Below the pieces are notes generated by a model. That model worked only from the letters and a program-made list of their open reading frames with translations. It ran no database searches and had not been told where the DNA came from. Below, in pieces: positions 31,128-40,363 of a DNA stretch of 42,017 nucleotides (within the stretch, counting starts at the first letter, position 1; the number at the start of each line of letters is the position of its first letter). Source of the stretch: JBHENC01 sp051000345 (GTDB lineage: Bacteria; Acidobacteriota; Blastocatellia; Pyrinomonadales; Pyrinomonadaceae); contig JBPCOJ010000042.1 in the NCBI GenBank assembly GCA_051000345.1, forward strand, positions 1 to 42,017, given 5' to 3'. The position numbers and the translations under genes are program-made.

Positions 31128-32549
31128 ATGAACGCTAAGACTGCTTTGAAGTTTGCCGAAGACAGCGGCGCAAAATTTCTTTCCCTGCGCTTTACGGATT
31201 TGCCCGGAGCGTGGCACCACCTTTCATTTCCGATCAGCCAACTTTCCGAAGACTCCTTTGAAAACGGCTTCGGCTTCGACGCTTCTAGTTTGCGCGGATG
31301 GGCGGCGATCAACGAATCAGACATGCTGCTTGTGCCAGACCCCGTGCGCTTCTGGATGGACCCGTTTACGGAAGAACCGACGCTCTGCCTCATCGCCAAC
31401 GCCGTCGATCCGATCACCAAAGAAGGCTATCCGCTCGACCCGCGCTCTGTCGCCGCGCGCGCCGAAGCTTACGTCAAATTCACAGGCCTCGCAGACACCG
31501 TTTACTTCGGCCCCGAAGCAGAGTTCTTCGTTTTCGACGACGTGAAATTTCACAACGACCCGAACAGCGCAGGCTTTTCCGTCAACGCAGACGAAGCGCA
31601 CTGGAACAGCGGGCGCGGCGCGGATGAATTCAACGGCACGAATCTCGGCTATCGCATTCGCAACAAGGAAGGCTACGTGCCTGTGACGCCGACGGATTCG
31701 ATGAACGATCTGCGCGCGGAAATGTCCTTGAAGATGATGGATGTCGGCATCGAAGTCGAATGCCACCACCACGAAGTCGCGCCGATGCAATGCGAAATAG
31801 ATTTTCGTTTCTCGACGCTTCTCGGCGCTGCTGATAATCTTCAACTCTTCAAAAACGTCGTGCGCAACACCGCGTACTCTTACGGCAAAGCGGCGACCTT
31901 TATGCCGAAACCGATTTACGGCGACAACGGCTCTGGAATGCACTGTCATCAATCGCTTTGGAAATCCGAAAAGCCGCTTTTCGCTGGCGACGGCTACGCG
32001 GGACTTTCCGAGATGGCGCGTTTTTATATCGGCGGGCTGCTCAAACACGCGGGCGCAATCGTCGCCTTCGCTGCGCCGACGACGAATAGTTACAAGCGGC
32101 TTGTTCCCGGCTTTGAAGCGCCCGTTAATCTGGCTTATTCCGCGCGCAATCGTTCGGCGGCAGTACGCATACCGATGTTCTCCACCAACCCGAAACAAAA
32201 GCGCGTCGAATTTCGTCCGCCCGACCCAAGCTGCAATCCGTACCTCGCGTTTTCCGCAATGCTGCTCGCTGGACTCGACGGCATACAGAATCGCATCGAT
32301 CCGGGCGAACCGCTCGACAAGGATATTTATGATCTGTCGCCTGAAGCGTTAAAGGACGTGCCGTCTTTGCCCGGCTCGCTCGACGATGCCTTGAAAGCGC
32401 TCGAAGCCGATCACGACTTTCTCCTCAAGGGTGATGTCTTCACCACGCACATCATCGAACGCTGGATTACATACAAACGCGAAAAAGAGATTCAACCCAT
32501 GCGTATGCGCCCGCATCCGCTGGAGTTCGGCATGTACTTCGATGTATGA
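31128..32549 (+). CDS. glnA: Glutamine synthetase type I
   Basis: Makes glutamine from glutamate, ammonia and ATP; twelve-subunit cytoplasmic enzyme. 473 residues. Motifs: FTDLPGAWHHLSFP at the N-terminal beta-grasp, FGFDASSLRGW (latch loop), metal ligands in YFGPEAEFFVFD, HHEVAPMQCEIDFRF, KPIYGDNGSGMHCHQSLW, the flap AYSARNRSAAVRIP, and RVEFRPPDPSCNPYLAFSAML. Tyr401 in DKDIYDLSPEALKDVP corresponds to the adenylylated Tyr397 of enteric GlnA, so it can be expected to be controlled by GlnE, whose gene follows 740 bp downstream. CAGGAGA precedes the ATG. Expression is likely from the consensus promoter at 30932-30959. Confidence 0.96.
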   Translation: MNAKTALKFAEDSGAKFLSLRFTDLPGAWHHLSFPISQLSEDSFENGFGFDASSLRGWAAINESDMLLVPDPVRFWMDPFTEEPTLCLIANAVDPITKEGYPLDPRSVAARAEAYVKFTGLADTVYFGPEAEFFVFDDVKFHNDPNSAGFSVNADEAHWNSGRGADEFNGTNLGYRIRNKEGYVPVTPTDSMNDLRAEMSLKMMDVGIEVECHHHEVAPMQCEIDFRFSTLLGAADNLQLFKNVVRNTAYSYGKAATFMPKPIYGDNGSGMHCHQSLWKSEKPLFAGDGYAGLSEMARFYIGGLLKHAGAIVAFAAPTTNSYKRLVPGFEAPVNLAYSARNRSAAVRIPMFSTNPKQKRVEFRPPDPSCNPYLAFSAMLLAGLDGIQNRIDPGEPLDKDIYDLSPEALKDVPSLPGSLDDALKALEADHDFLLKGDVFTTHIIERWITYKREKEIQPMRMRPHPLEFGMYFDV

Positions 32550-32553
32550 AAAG

Positions 32554-32655
32554 AAGTAGTCAGGAGTCAGAATAAGAACGGGAAGATTGAACATTCGCAG
32601 CATGAGCTTAACAGCGCATCTTTTCTTCATTCTGACTCCTGACTCCTGACTTCTG
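32554..32655. repeat. Inverted repeat of GTCAGGA-type units between glnA and GNAT gene
   Basis: GTCAGGAGTCAGAAT (32559-32573) pairs perfectly with ATTCTGACTCCTGAC (32629-32643). The pairing extends on either side with a few changes, and the second arm holds one additional unit (GACTCCTGACTTCTG, 32641-32655). The element fills the space between the glnA stop and the next start, ending 4 bp before that ATG. TTTTCTTCATTCTGACT (32621-32637) recurs exactly at 39808-39824. Confidence 0.7.
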
Positions 32656-32659
32656 TTTT

Positions 32660-33250
32660 ATGTTAATTCAACCGCTCACGCTCGAAGGTCGCCGTGTACG
32701 GCTCGAGCCGTTGACATTGGCGCATCATTCCGCGCTATGCGAGGTTGGGTTGGACGAAGAACTATGGCGCTGGATTCCCACGATGATTCGCACGCCGGAT
32801 GAGATGCGCGCTTATATCGAGACAGCGCTCGAAGAACAATCGAAAGGTTTGTCGCTGCCGTTTGCGATAATCGAGAAGGCTCACGGGCGGGCGATGGGCA
32901 GCACGCGTTTCGGCAATATTGATAGAAACAACCGGCGGCTCGAAATCGGCTGGACGTGGTTAGGGCGGAATTATCAGCGCACGTCGATTAACACCGAAGC
33001 GAAATATCTGCTGCTACGCCACGCCTTCGAGCAATTGAACGCGATTCGCGTTGAACTCAAAACCGATTCGCTCAATGAACGTTCACGCCGTGCCATACTG
33101 CGAATCGGCGCGAAGGAAGAAGGCACGTTTCGCAATCACATGATCGTCCAGAATGGCAGGCTTCGTCATACGGTTTATTACAGCATCATCGCTTCCGAAT
33201 GGAAAAAAGTTAGAGCCGTTCTCGAAGAAAAGTTATCCCGCGCTTACTGA
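32660..33250 (+). CDS. GNAT-family N-acetyltransferase (RimJ/RimL-like)
   Basis: 196 residues of the Acetyltransf_3 type. Acceptor entry LEGRRVRLEPLTLAHHSALC, LPFAIIEKAHGRAMGSTRFGNID (strands 2-4), RRLEIGWTWLGRNYQRTSINTEA (acetyl-CoA pyrophosphate-binding motif A, here Q/R-rather than canonical QxxGxG/A) and LNAIRVELKTDSLNERSRRAILRIGAKEEG are visible. Its substrate may be a protein N-terminus, an amino acid or an aminoglycoside-like amine; it cannot be told. It sits between glnA and glnE without a clear ribosome binding site, behind the inverted repeat, and the frame is intact. Confidence 0.82.
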   Translation: MLIQPLTLEGRRVRLEPLTLAHHSALCEVGLDEELWRWIPTMIRTPDEMRAYIETALEEQSKGLSLPFAIIEKAHGRAMGSTRFGNIDRNNRRLEIGWTWLGRNYQRTSINTEAKYLLLRHAFEQLNAIRVELKTDSLNERSRRAILRIGAKEEGTFRNHMIVQNGRLRHTVYYSIIASEWKKVRAVLEEKLSRAY

Positions 33251-33288
33251 ACTTCAAACGCTCTAATTAATCGCGCTTATTCCCGCCG

Positions 33289-36200
33289 ATGCCTGACATG
33301 CACGAACAAGTCGAAGCGCTCGCGCGTGATTTGCCGGACGCCGAAGGCGCGCGGCTTTTCTTCGCGCGTCTCGAAGCCGATCACCCGCCGGATGCCGCGC
33401 GCCTCTTGCGCAACGCGGCGCTTTTAGCGGACGCGCTCGCGCTCGCCGCGTGGAGTCCGCTGCTCGCCACTACGCTCGCGCAGCACCCTGAATATCTTCA
33501 ATGGCTGGCGCGCGAAAAATCTCATGCGCTCGTCAAAACACGCGAAGCATTCGGCGAATCGCTCGCGCGTTTTGCCGCCACTAACTCCCGACTCGATCCG
33601 CAAATTCTTCTCGCGCGCTTTCGCCGCCGCGAACTCTTGCGCATTTATTTGCGCGACATACGCCGCACCGCGACGCTTGTCGAAGTCATCGAAGAATTGT
33701 CGAACCTCGCCGATGCGGTGCTTGAATACGCCTTAAGCCTCGCGCGGCAGGAATTGGATAATCGCTACGGCGCGCCGCTTCGCACAGACGAACGCGGGCG
33801 TGCAACCGTCGCGCATTGCTGCATCGTCGCGCTCGGCAAATTAGGCTCGCTCGAACTCAATTACGCTTCTGACATCGATCTGCTTTTTCTTTATTCCGAC
33901 GACGGCACAACCGCTGGCACAGGCACGCACGGCGAAACGACCAACCGCGAATATTTTATCAAGCTCGCCGAACAAGTGACGCGCATTGTCGGGCAGCCGA
34001 CAGGCGAAGGCGCAGCTTATCGCGTTGACTTGCGCTTGCGCCCGCACGGACGCGACGGCGCGCTCGCCTCATCGCTCAACGAAGCCGTGCGTTACTACCA
34101 AAACACAGCGCAGGCTTGGGAATTGCAAGCATTGATTCGCGCGCGCGCCGCCGCTGGCAACGCAGCGCTCTACGCGCGCTTTGCCGTGAAATTAATCGGG
34201 CGCGTGTACCGCACGGATGACACCGTGTCACGCGCGCTCGGCAATGTTCGTCTCGCCAAACAAAAAATTGATCGTCATCACGCGCAGGACACGGGCGGCT
34301 TCAACGTCAAACTTGGGCGCGGCGGCATACGCGAAATCGAGTTCATCGCGCAGGCTTTGCAACTCGCCTTCGGCGGCAGCGATGCATGGCTGCGCACGCC
34401 GCACACGCTTATCAGCCTTGAGCGCCTTGCCGAACACGGCCTGATTGCACCGCGTGAGCGCGCGCAGCTTTTCGATGCTTATAATTTTCTGCGCACGCTC
34501 GAACATCGCCTGCAAATGGAGCACGGCCTGCAAACTCATTCGTTGCCCGATGACACGGCGCGCCGCACACTCATTGCGCGCCGCATGAATTTCGCAGGCG
34601 ACGGCGCGCTTGCTTCCTTTAACCGCACGCTCGAACACCATACGGCAAACGTGCGCGCCGCTTATGATCGCGTCTTCAAGGATCAGGAAGAAACGTCGGC
34701 GGGCGAGGCGCAAGCCAACACGCCGACAAACGAATCGCGCACCGATGCTGCCTCTCAATTAAACGAAGAGCCTGCTGTTGAGACGCTTGCGATTAAGCCG
34801 CCATTAGAAAACCTACATGCCGCAACGCAGAATGAACTTGACGCAGAAAAATCGGCGCTCTCCTTCGCGGCGAATATTTTTGCGCCGCTGCTAATGCGAA
34901 GCGAGCAGAAAGGCAATCGCACGGATATTGATGCCGCCGTCTCTGCCTCGAACACCACGCAGCTACTTCGTCGTGCCGTCAACGAGTCACTCAATCCGCG
35001 ACGCGCATTAACGGCGATGGCGCGCGTTGCCGCTTCGCTCGAAACATCAAATTTTCAAGCGGAAGCCTCGAAGGAAAGGCTCTCTTCGATTATCCGCTTG
35101 TGCGGCGCGTCCGAATATTTCGCGGAACTTCTGGCAGGCAATCCGCAACTCGCTTTTTCACCGTCCGCGCGAGAATCCACACACGTTGAAACAACGGCGC
35201 GCGAAACTCTTTTCGCCGCGATACGAAATGAACAAACCTTCGGCGCAGAGCTGGCCGCGCTTCGTCGCGCATGGGGCGGATTGCTCATCGAAACGGGCGC
35301 GCTCGATGCATCGGAAATCGTTTCGATGCGCGAATCGAATCGCCGTCAAACAGAACTCGCCGCCGCGAGCCTAGACGCCGGATGCTTCATCGCCGCGCGC
35401 GAAATGGAACGTCGCTACGGCGCCCTCGACGCTCCCGTGCGGCTTGCCGTGCTCGGCTTAGGACGACTCGGCGGCGGCGGCATCGACTACGGCTCAGATT
35501 TAGACGTAGTGCTTGTTTACGACGACGAGGCACCCGCGCCGCTTGCGCTGCTTTCCCACCACGAAGCTTATGCGCGCTTCAGCGAATCGCTTATCGTCGC
35601 TCTCGCAAGCTTGACACGCGAAGGAGTGCTTTACCGCGTCGATCTGCGTCTGCGTCCCGACGGGCGAAACGGAGCGACGTGCATCGCGTCGAGCGCCTTC
35701 ACAAACTATCTGAGCGAACGCGCGCAGCCCTGGGAATGGCTCGCCTATGTCAAACTGCGTGCGGCAGCAGGCGACATGGAATTCGGCGCGCGCATTGAAG
35801 AAAAAGCGCGCCGCATCATTCACGAAACGGCGCGCAATTCAAACGTTGAAACGTTACGCGCGGAGACGCTTCGCGTGCGCGAACGGCTTCGTCAGGAAAA
35901 GCAGGGAAGGCAAACAGCGCGCGAGGTGGATATTAAATTCGGCGCGGGCGGAATGCTCGATGTTTATTTTGCGACGCGCTATCTGCAACTGCGCGACAAC
36001 GTGCCGGACGCGGGCGCGAACCGCTCGACAATCGCCATGCTCGAACGTCTGCGCGATGCCGGTTCTTTAAGTGAAGAAAATTATCAAGCGATGAGCGCAG
36101 CCTACGAGCATCTGCGCTTCCTCGATCACGCACTGCGTTTGATTGCCGGACGCTCGACGCTTTTGCCCGCCGAAGATCACCCGAACTTGCGCGACGCCGC

Positions 36201-36297
36201 ACAGCGCCTGAATCGTTTTTCCGCCCACGCGCTGCTTGAAACCACCAAGCAATTCATGGCAAACATTCGCGCCGCCTACGAACGCATTATGGCGTGA
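33289..36297 (+). CDS. glnE: Bifunctional glutamine synthetase adenylyltransferase/deadenylylase
   Basis: 1002 residues, the usual size. Two nucleotidyltransferase domains are visible. The N-terminal one (deadenylylase) has LGKLGSLELNYASDIDLLFLY (about 184-204) followed by RVDLRLRPHGRDG. The C-terminal one (adenylylase) has LGRLGGGGIDYGSDLDVVLVY (about 724-744) followed by RVDLRLRPDGRNG. Each is joined to a helical domain containing GGIREIEF- and GGMLDVYF-type motifs. The middle (about 465-520) is low complexity and longer than needed. The enzyme adds and removes AMP on GlnA, normally steered by PII (GlnB), which is not in the window. ATG codons at 33289 and 33298 are alternatives without clear ribosome binding site. 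Confidence 0.95.
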   Translation: MPDMHEQVEALARDLPDAEGARLFFARLEADHPPDAARLLRNAALLADALALAAWSPLLATTLAQHPEYLQWLAREKSHALVKTREAFGESLARFAATNSRLDPQILLARFRRRELLRIYLRDIRRTATLVEVIEELSNLADAVLEYALSLARQELDNRYGAPLRTDERGRATVAHCCIVALGKLGSLELNYASDIDLLFLYSDDGTTAGTGTHGETTNREYFIKLAEQVTRIVGQPTGEGAAYRVDLRLRPHGRDGALASSLNEAVRYYQNTAQAWELQALIRARAAAGNAALYARFAVKLIGRVYRTDDTVSRALGNVRLAKQKIDRHHAQDTGGFNVKLGRGGIREIEFIAQALQLAFGGSDAWLRTPHTLISLERLAEHGLIAPRERAQLFDAYNFLRTLEHRLQMEHGLQTHSLPDDTARRTLIARRMNFAGDGALASFNRTLEHHTANVRAAYDRVFKDQEETSAGEAQANTPTNESRTDAASQLNEEPAVETLAIKPPLENLHAATQNELDAEKSALSFAANIFAPLLMRSEQKGNRTDIDAAVSASNTTQLLRRAVNESLNPRRALTAMARVAASLETSNFQAEASKERLSSIIRLCGASEYFAELLAGNPQLAFSPSARESTHVETTARETLFAAIRNEQTFGAELAALRRAWGGLLIETGALDASEIVSMRESNRRQTELAAASLDAGCFIAAREMERRYGALDAPVRLAVLGLGRLGGGGIDYGSDLDVVLVYDDEAPAPLALLSHHEAYARFSESLIVALASLTREGVLYRVDLRLRPDGRNGATCIASSAFTNYLSERAQPWEWLAYVKLRAAAGDMEFGARIEEKARRIIHETARNSNVETLRAETLRVRERLRQEKQGRQTAREVDIKFGAGGMLDVYFATRYLQLRDNVPDAGANRSTIAMLERLRDAGSLSEENYQAMSAAYEHLRFLDHALRLIAGRSTLLPAEDHPNLRDAAQRLNRFSAHALLETTKQFMANIRAAYERIMA

Positions 36298-36383
36298 GAA
36301 AATAAAACGCAGAGGCGAGAAAAGTATTTGTCATGCGCTTGTTTCAACGCATCTTGCCGCGCGCCCTGCAAGCTTCCCGCGTG

Positions 36384-36587
36384 CTATGCGTCGCGCGATT
36401 CACGCTGAAACGATTCGTGCCAGCAATGCGTACACCAACTGTGTACGCGTATTCGTTCCTGTAAATCAAAGTCTGCGGAAGCGGGCAGCCTGCGCACGAT
36501 CATTTGTTCTTCAACGCTTAATTCGCTCCACACGCGCAAGCGCCCGATGCCGCAACGCGGGCAAATAATTCCAGATTGAATTTTCAT
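36384..36587 (-). CDS. Small zinc-ribbon protein
   Basis: 67 residues with two CxxC knuckles, CPRCG (about 9-13) and CTHCW (about 52-56), separated by a helical stretch SELSVEEQMIVRRLPASADF. The spacing and the conserved-looking RVHSWCTHCWHE end suggest a genuine mini-protein, not a shadow: no plus-strand gene overlaps it. Function unknown; such ribbons may bind RNA, DNA or protein. It lies on the minus strand between the end of glnE and the divergent M14 gene. ATG 36587 has no clear ribosome binding site. Confidence 0.65.
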   Translation of the reverse strand: MKIQSGIICPRCGIGRLRVWSELSVEEQMIVRRLPASADFDLQERIRVHSWCTHCWHESFQRESRDA

Positions 36588-36706
36588 TTTGCAGCACCCG
36601 CCAGCCTATTCATACCGAATTCCAATCTAACATTGATGCGAAACGAAATGCGACAGTCATCTTGCGAAATCGTTTACGGCAAATGAACGGAGCGCGCGCC
36701 CGCCGT

Positions 36707-36736
36707 TTGAGAATCTATGCCAAAGCGCGGTAACAT
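36707..36736 (+). promoter_or_regulatory. Candidate promoter for the M14 metallopeptidase gene
   Basis: TTGAGA (36707-36712), 18-nt spacer, TAACAT (36731-36736), about 45 bp before the ATG at 36782. Both hexamers are partial matches. Confidence 0.4.
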
Positions 36737-36781
36737 CATGCGTCTTAAAAATTATCCGAAAACCAAAGGCTCGCTTTGCAC

Positions 36782-39727
36782 ATGATTCGCTTCATTCGCA
36801 CGCTTTTCTCTGCGCTTTTTCTTTGCATCGTTTTTACCAATCAGATTCACGCACAAACGGACGATGCGCGTTTCGATTTCTACGCGCGCGGCACATACCG
36901 CGAAAACGTGCCGCGCCCGCAAAGCACTACCCGCTTCGATGTCGGTGAATTTCACACCAACTACGCGACGATGGAGCGCGTCATCGAAAAAATCGCGCAG
37001 GCCGCGCCAGACCGCATACGCGTCACGGACATCGGCGAAACGAACGAGCATCGCACAATGCACCTTGTCGTCGCCAGCGCGCCGGAAAATATGCAACGAC
37101 TCGATGCGATCAAAGCAGACATTGCGCGCCTTTCCGATCCGCGCACACTCGCGCCCAACGAAGCGCGCCGCATCACCGCTAACTTGCCCGTCGTCGTCTG
37201 GCTCAACTATACGATTCACGGCAACGAATCCGCGTCGTTTGAGACGATGATGCAAGTCGTTTATCAGCTCGCCGCATCGAACGAACCCGCGACGCTGGAC
37301 ATACTGAAAAACTGCGTCGTGCTCATCAACGTCTGCGCCAACCCCGACGGACACGAGCGTTTCGTTACATGGTACAACTCCGTCGGCACGGGCAATCCCG
37401 AACCGACTGCCGCAGAGCACCGCGAACCTTGGTCTATCTACGGGCGCGTCAATCATTACCGCTTCGATTTGAACCGAGACAACATCGCTTCCACGCAAGT
37501 CGAGACGCGCAACGTGCAGCGCGCATATTTAGAGTGGCATCCGCAAGTCTTCGTCGATCATCACGGGCAGCCCGCCCAATTCTTTTTTCCGCCCGCAGCG
37601 CTGCCGATCAATCCGAACTTGCCGCAGGAACCAACCGCGAAATGGCTCGCCACATTCGGGCGCGCCAACGCCGCGCAGTTCGACGCGCGCAATTGGGATT
37701 TCTTCGTGCGCGATGTCTTCGATCTGTTTTATCCGGGCTACTGGGATTCATGGCCGAGCTTGAACGGCGCGACGGGCATGACTTATGAAACAGACAGCGG
37801 CGGCTTCAAAGGCATCAATTGGAAACGCGACGACGACACGATTGTGACTTTGCGCTCCGGCATTGCGAAACATTTTGTCGCTTCGATGACGACACTCGAA
37901 ACCGCCGCGCGCAATCGGCAAGCGCGTCTCGATGATTACTATGACTTCAAGCGCACGGGCATCGAAGAAGGACGCAGCCAACGCTTGCGCCGCTTTGCGA
38001 TTTTGCCCGGCAACGATCCGGCGCGCGCGGCTGATTTAATCGATGTGCTATTGCGCGCGGGCATCGAAGTCTCTGTTGCGCAAAGCGTTTTTCGTGAAGC
38101 GCTGGCGCACGATTACATGAATCCGAATTCGTCTGCCGCGCCGCGCGATTTTCCCGCCGGAACTTACATCATCGATTTAGCGCAGCCGCAAAAACGCCTC
38201 GCGCGCGCGCTTCTCGAACCGAACACGGCGCAGGACACGGCCTTCGTGCGCGAGCAACTCGCGCGCTTCGAGCGCAATGAACGGCGCGGCAAAAGCGCGT
38301 CGAAGGAAGACTACGGTTTTTATGACGTTACCGCATGGTCGCTTCCGCTCGCCTTCGGCGTCGATGCCTACTGGATCGAAGAAAGAGGGAACGGACGACG
38401 CATAACGAACGTCACGCCCATGCGTGAAGGCGCGGGCGTTAATGCGACGGGCGGCGTCAGCGGCGGACGCGCGCAAATCGCTTACATTATTCCATACGAG
38501 CGCAACAACGCCGCCGCGCTCGCATATCGTCTCGAACGTGAAGGCTACAAGTTAGCAGTCGCAACGCGCACGTTGAGCGCGGGCGGGCGTGATTGGCCGC
38601 GCGGCACAATCGTCGCGCGCGTCTCGCGTAATCCGGCGATGATTCACGATGCGATAGCGCGTCTGGCGAAGGAAACAAACGTCGAAGTGATAGCCATCAA
38701 TTCCGGTTTTTCGGAAACGGGCGAGACAGGCATCGGCTCAGAGAACGTCGTCAGCCTTAAACGCCCGCGCATCATTCTTGTCGCAGATGATCCGGTTGAG
38801 CAAACGAGCTACGGCGCGACTTGGAATCTATTCGATAAAAGCGGCGTCGATTTTACCTCGATGACGATTGCCACGCTCAAAAGCGCAGAGCTTGATCGCT
38901 ACAACGTCATCATTATTCCAGACGGTTCGCCGGGGCGTTTCTTCACCCAGTTCGGCAAAAGCGGCGTGGAACAGTTGCGCGGCTGGTGCGAACGCGGCGG
39001 CACGCTTGTGCTCATCAAAGGCGCGGCGGTCTTCGGCGCGCTCAAGGATGTCAACCTGACTTCAGCCAGACTCGTCGGCAGCGACGATGACGAGAGCAAA
39101 GATAAAAAGCCTGCAACCGACAACGCCGCTACATTACAAGGCACTTTGCAATCAACCCCTGCGCCGACGCCCGCTCCCATTGAGCCTGTTTCCGCCGCCG
39201 CAAATCTTAACGACAAAAAACGCAACGCGCGCGGCTCGCGTCAAACAGCAGGCACGCAGACCGCCACAGAGCAGCGCCGCGAAGAATCCGATCAAACTGA
39301 AAAACTAGAAGGCGCGCCGCCGCAACTTCCGCCCATCGCTTCGCCCTCAGCGCGTCCCGGACAAGTACCCGAAGCCGTACCCGGCGCAATCATGCGCGCC
39401 ATTGTTGACCGCACGACGTATCTAACCTACGGCTACGAAAACAGAGAACTGCCCGTGCTTGTCTCGTCCGCTTATTTCTTTCGTCCATCGAAGGAAGGCA
39501 CAAACGCCGTCGTTTTCAGTCCAGACGCAACTGAACCCTCGCGCATCTCCGGCTTCGTCTGGCCTAACAATACGGAGCGACTCCTGCGCGGCACGTCTTA
39601 TATAATCGACGAACCGACGGGACGCGGCCACGTCGTGCTCTTTGCCGAAGACCCGAACTTTCGCGGCATCTGGCGCACCGCGACAAAGCTTTTCTTTAAC
39701 TCGTTTTTATTTGCGCCGTCGTTCTAA
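36782..39727 (+). CDS. Secreted M14-family zinc carboxypeptidase-like protein with GATase-like C-terminus
   Basis: 981 residues from ATG 36782; a TTG at 36776 is in frame. A signal peptide (MIRFIRTLFSALFLCIVFTNQIHAQ) is followed by an M14 peptidase domain. Zinc ligands are H146 and E149 in NYTIHGNESASFE and a His near 260 in VFVDHHGQPAQFF; Arg of the substrate site is likely in YRFDLNRDN; the catalytic Glu is E336 in TGMTYETDSGG. A second part (about 580-880) contains DRYNVIIIPDGSPGRF and VEQLRGWCERGGTLVLIKGA, like a type 1 glutamine amidotransferase fold without an obvious cysteine nucleophile. A long disordered insertion (about 760-865, rich in Pro, Ala, Thr, Gln) breaks it. It is probably periplasmic or outer-membrane-associated; it may cut peptides or peptidoglycan stems, or be degenerate in the last domain. 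Confidence 0.85.
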   Translation: MIRFIRTLFSALFLCIVFTNQIHAQTDDARFDFYARGTYRENVPRPQSTTRFDVGEFHTNYATMERVIEKIAQAAPDRIRVTDIGETNEHRTMHLVVASAPENMQRLDAIKADIARLSDPRTLAPNEARRITANLPVVVWLNYTIHGNESASFETMMQVVYQLAASNEPATLDILKNCVVLINVCANPDGHERFVTWYNSVGTGNPEPTAAEHREPWSIYGRVNHYRFDLNRDNIASTQVETRNVQRAYLEWHPQVFVDHHGQPAQFFFPPAALPINPNLPQEPTAKWLATFGRANAAQFDARNWDFFVRDVFDLFYPGYWDSWPSLNGATGMTYETDSGGFKGINWKRDDDTIVTLRSGIAKHFVASMTTLETAARNRQARLDDYYDFKRTGIEEGRSQRLRRFAILPGNDPARAADLIDVLLRAGIEVSVAQSVFREALAHDYMNPNSSAAPRDFPAGTYIIDLAQPQKRLARALLEPNTAQDTAFVREQLARFERNERRGKSASKEDYGFYDVTAWSLPLAFGVDAYWIEERGNGRRITNVTPMREGAGVNATGGVSGGRAQIAYIIPYERNNAAALAYRLEREGYKLAVATRTLSAGGRDWPRGTIVARVSRNPAMIHDAIARLAKETNVEVIAINSGFSETGETGIGSENVVSLKRPRIILVADDPVEQTSYGATWNLFDKSGVDFTSMTIATLKSAELDRYNVIIIPDGSPGRFFTQFGKSGVEQLRGWCERGGTLVLIKGAAVFGALKDVNLTSARLVGSDDDESKDKKPATDNAATLQGTLQSTPAPTPAPIEPVSAAANLNDKKRNARGSRQTAGTQTATEQRREESDQTEKLEGAPPQLPPIASPSARPGQVPEAVPGAIMRAIVDRTTYLTYGYENRELPVLVSSAYFFRPSKEGTNAVVFSPDATEPSRISGFVWPNNTERLLRGTSYIIDEPTGRGHVVLFAEDPNFRGIWRTATKLFFNSFLFAPSF

Positions 39728-39807
39728 AAGGCAGTGGACAGAATAAAGCAAGCGTGAGCGCGAACGGCTTAAATATATTTCGGTACGATTCAACATCACG
39801 CCTGCTC

Positions 39808-39831
39808 TTTTCTTCATTCTGACTTCTGACT
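39808..39831. repeat. Single arm of the GTCAGGA-type repeat
   Basis: TTTTCTTCATTCTGACT (39808-39824) is identical to 32621-32637 and is followed by a diverged unit (TCTGACT). It lies 18 bp before the SRPBCC gene start. No facing arm is seen nearby, so it is a solo copy. Confidence 0.55.
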
Positions 39832-39849
39832 ACTATCTTCGAGGTTTCC

Positions 39850-40341
39850 ATGTTTCGCATTAAGGCCGATTACAAAGAGCAGATCGAGGTCAAGACGAGC
39901 ATCGAGCGTGCGCGCGAATTCTTTGGCGAGTTGCGCAACTTCGCAGAGTTGATGCCGGGCATCGAGAGCATTACGACTGAAGCGAGCGGCGTGCATCGCT
40001 GGACGATTCGCGCGGATGTTCCCGTGCTCGGTGCGATGCGCGCCGCCTTCAGCGTGCAGCAAACGGATGACCGCCCGGAAAAAATCGAGTGGTCTCCTGC
40101 CGCGACAGAGAAAAGCAATTTCATGCGTTACGCGGCGGCGTTTGAGCAGCGCGGCACGCGCACGCTTGTACGCATCGCGCAGCACGTAGAGATGCGCCGC
40201 CAGCACGCCAGAGAATTGCACATGCTCGCCGCGCTCGTCGGCGAAAATCGCATCAGCGCCGAAATGGAAAAGCGCGTCACGGAAATGATTCGCACATTCC
40301 TGCAACGCGCCCGTGTGAAATTAGAAAGCAGCGAAATTTAA
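39850..40341 (+). CDS. SRPBCC/START-like (COQ10-type) protein
   Basis: 163 residues. The N-terminal strand-helix-strand IEVKTSIERAREFFGELRNFAELMPGIESI is typical of the polyketide-cyclase/COQ10 SRPBCC fold, and the long C-terminal helix RISAEMEKRVTEMIRTFLQRARVKLES closes the hydrophobic pocket. Such proteins bind lipids or aromatic ligands; the ligand is unknown. No signal peptide, so cytoplasmic. GAGG 5 nt before the ATG serves as ribosome binding site. Convergent with the next gene, 22 bp apart. Confidence 0.75.
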   Translation: MFRIKADYKEQIEVKTSIERAREFFGELRNFAELMPGIESITTEASGVHRWTIRADVPVLGAMRAAFSVQQTDDRPEKIEWSPAATEKSNFMRYAAAFEQRGTRTLVRIAQHVEMRRQHARELHMLAALVGENRISAEMEKRVTEMIRTFLQRARVKLESSEI

Positions 40342-40363
40342 GCGCGCAAAGCTTCTCTCTCCC

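Noticed and set aside
31317..32198. 293-codon minus-strand frame
   Set aside because: Entirely opposite glnA; His/Arg/Val-rich shadow without motifs.
36752..37498. 248-codon minus-strand frame
   Set aside because: Lies opposite the signal peptide and M14 domain of the metallopeptidase, has no family features, and its composition is that of a mirror frame.
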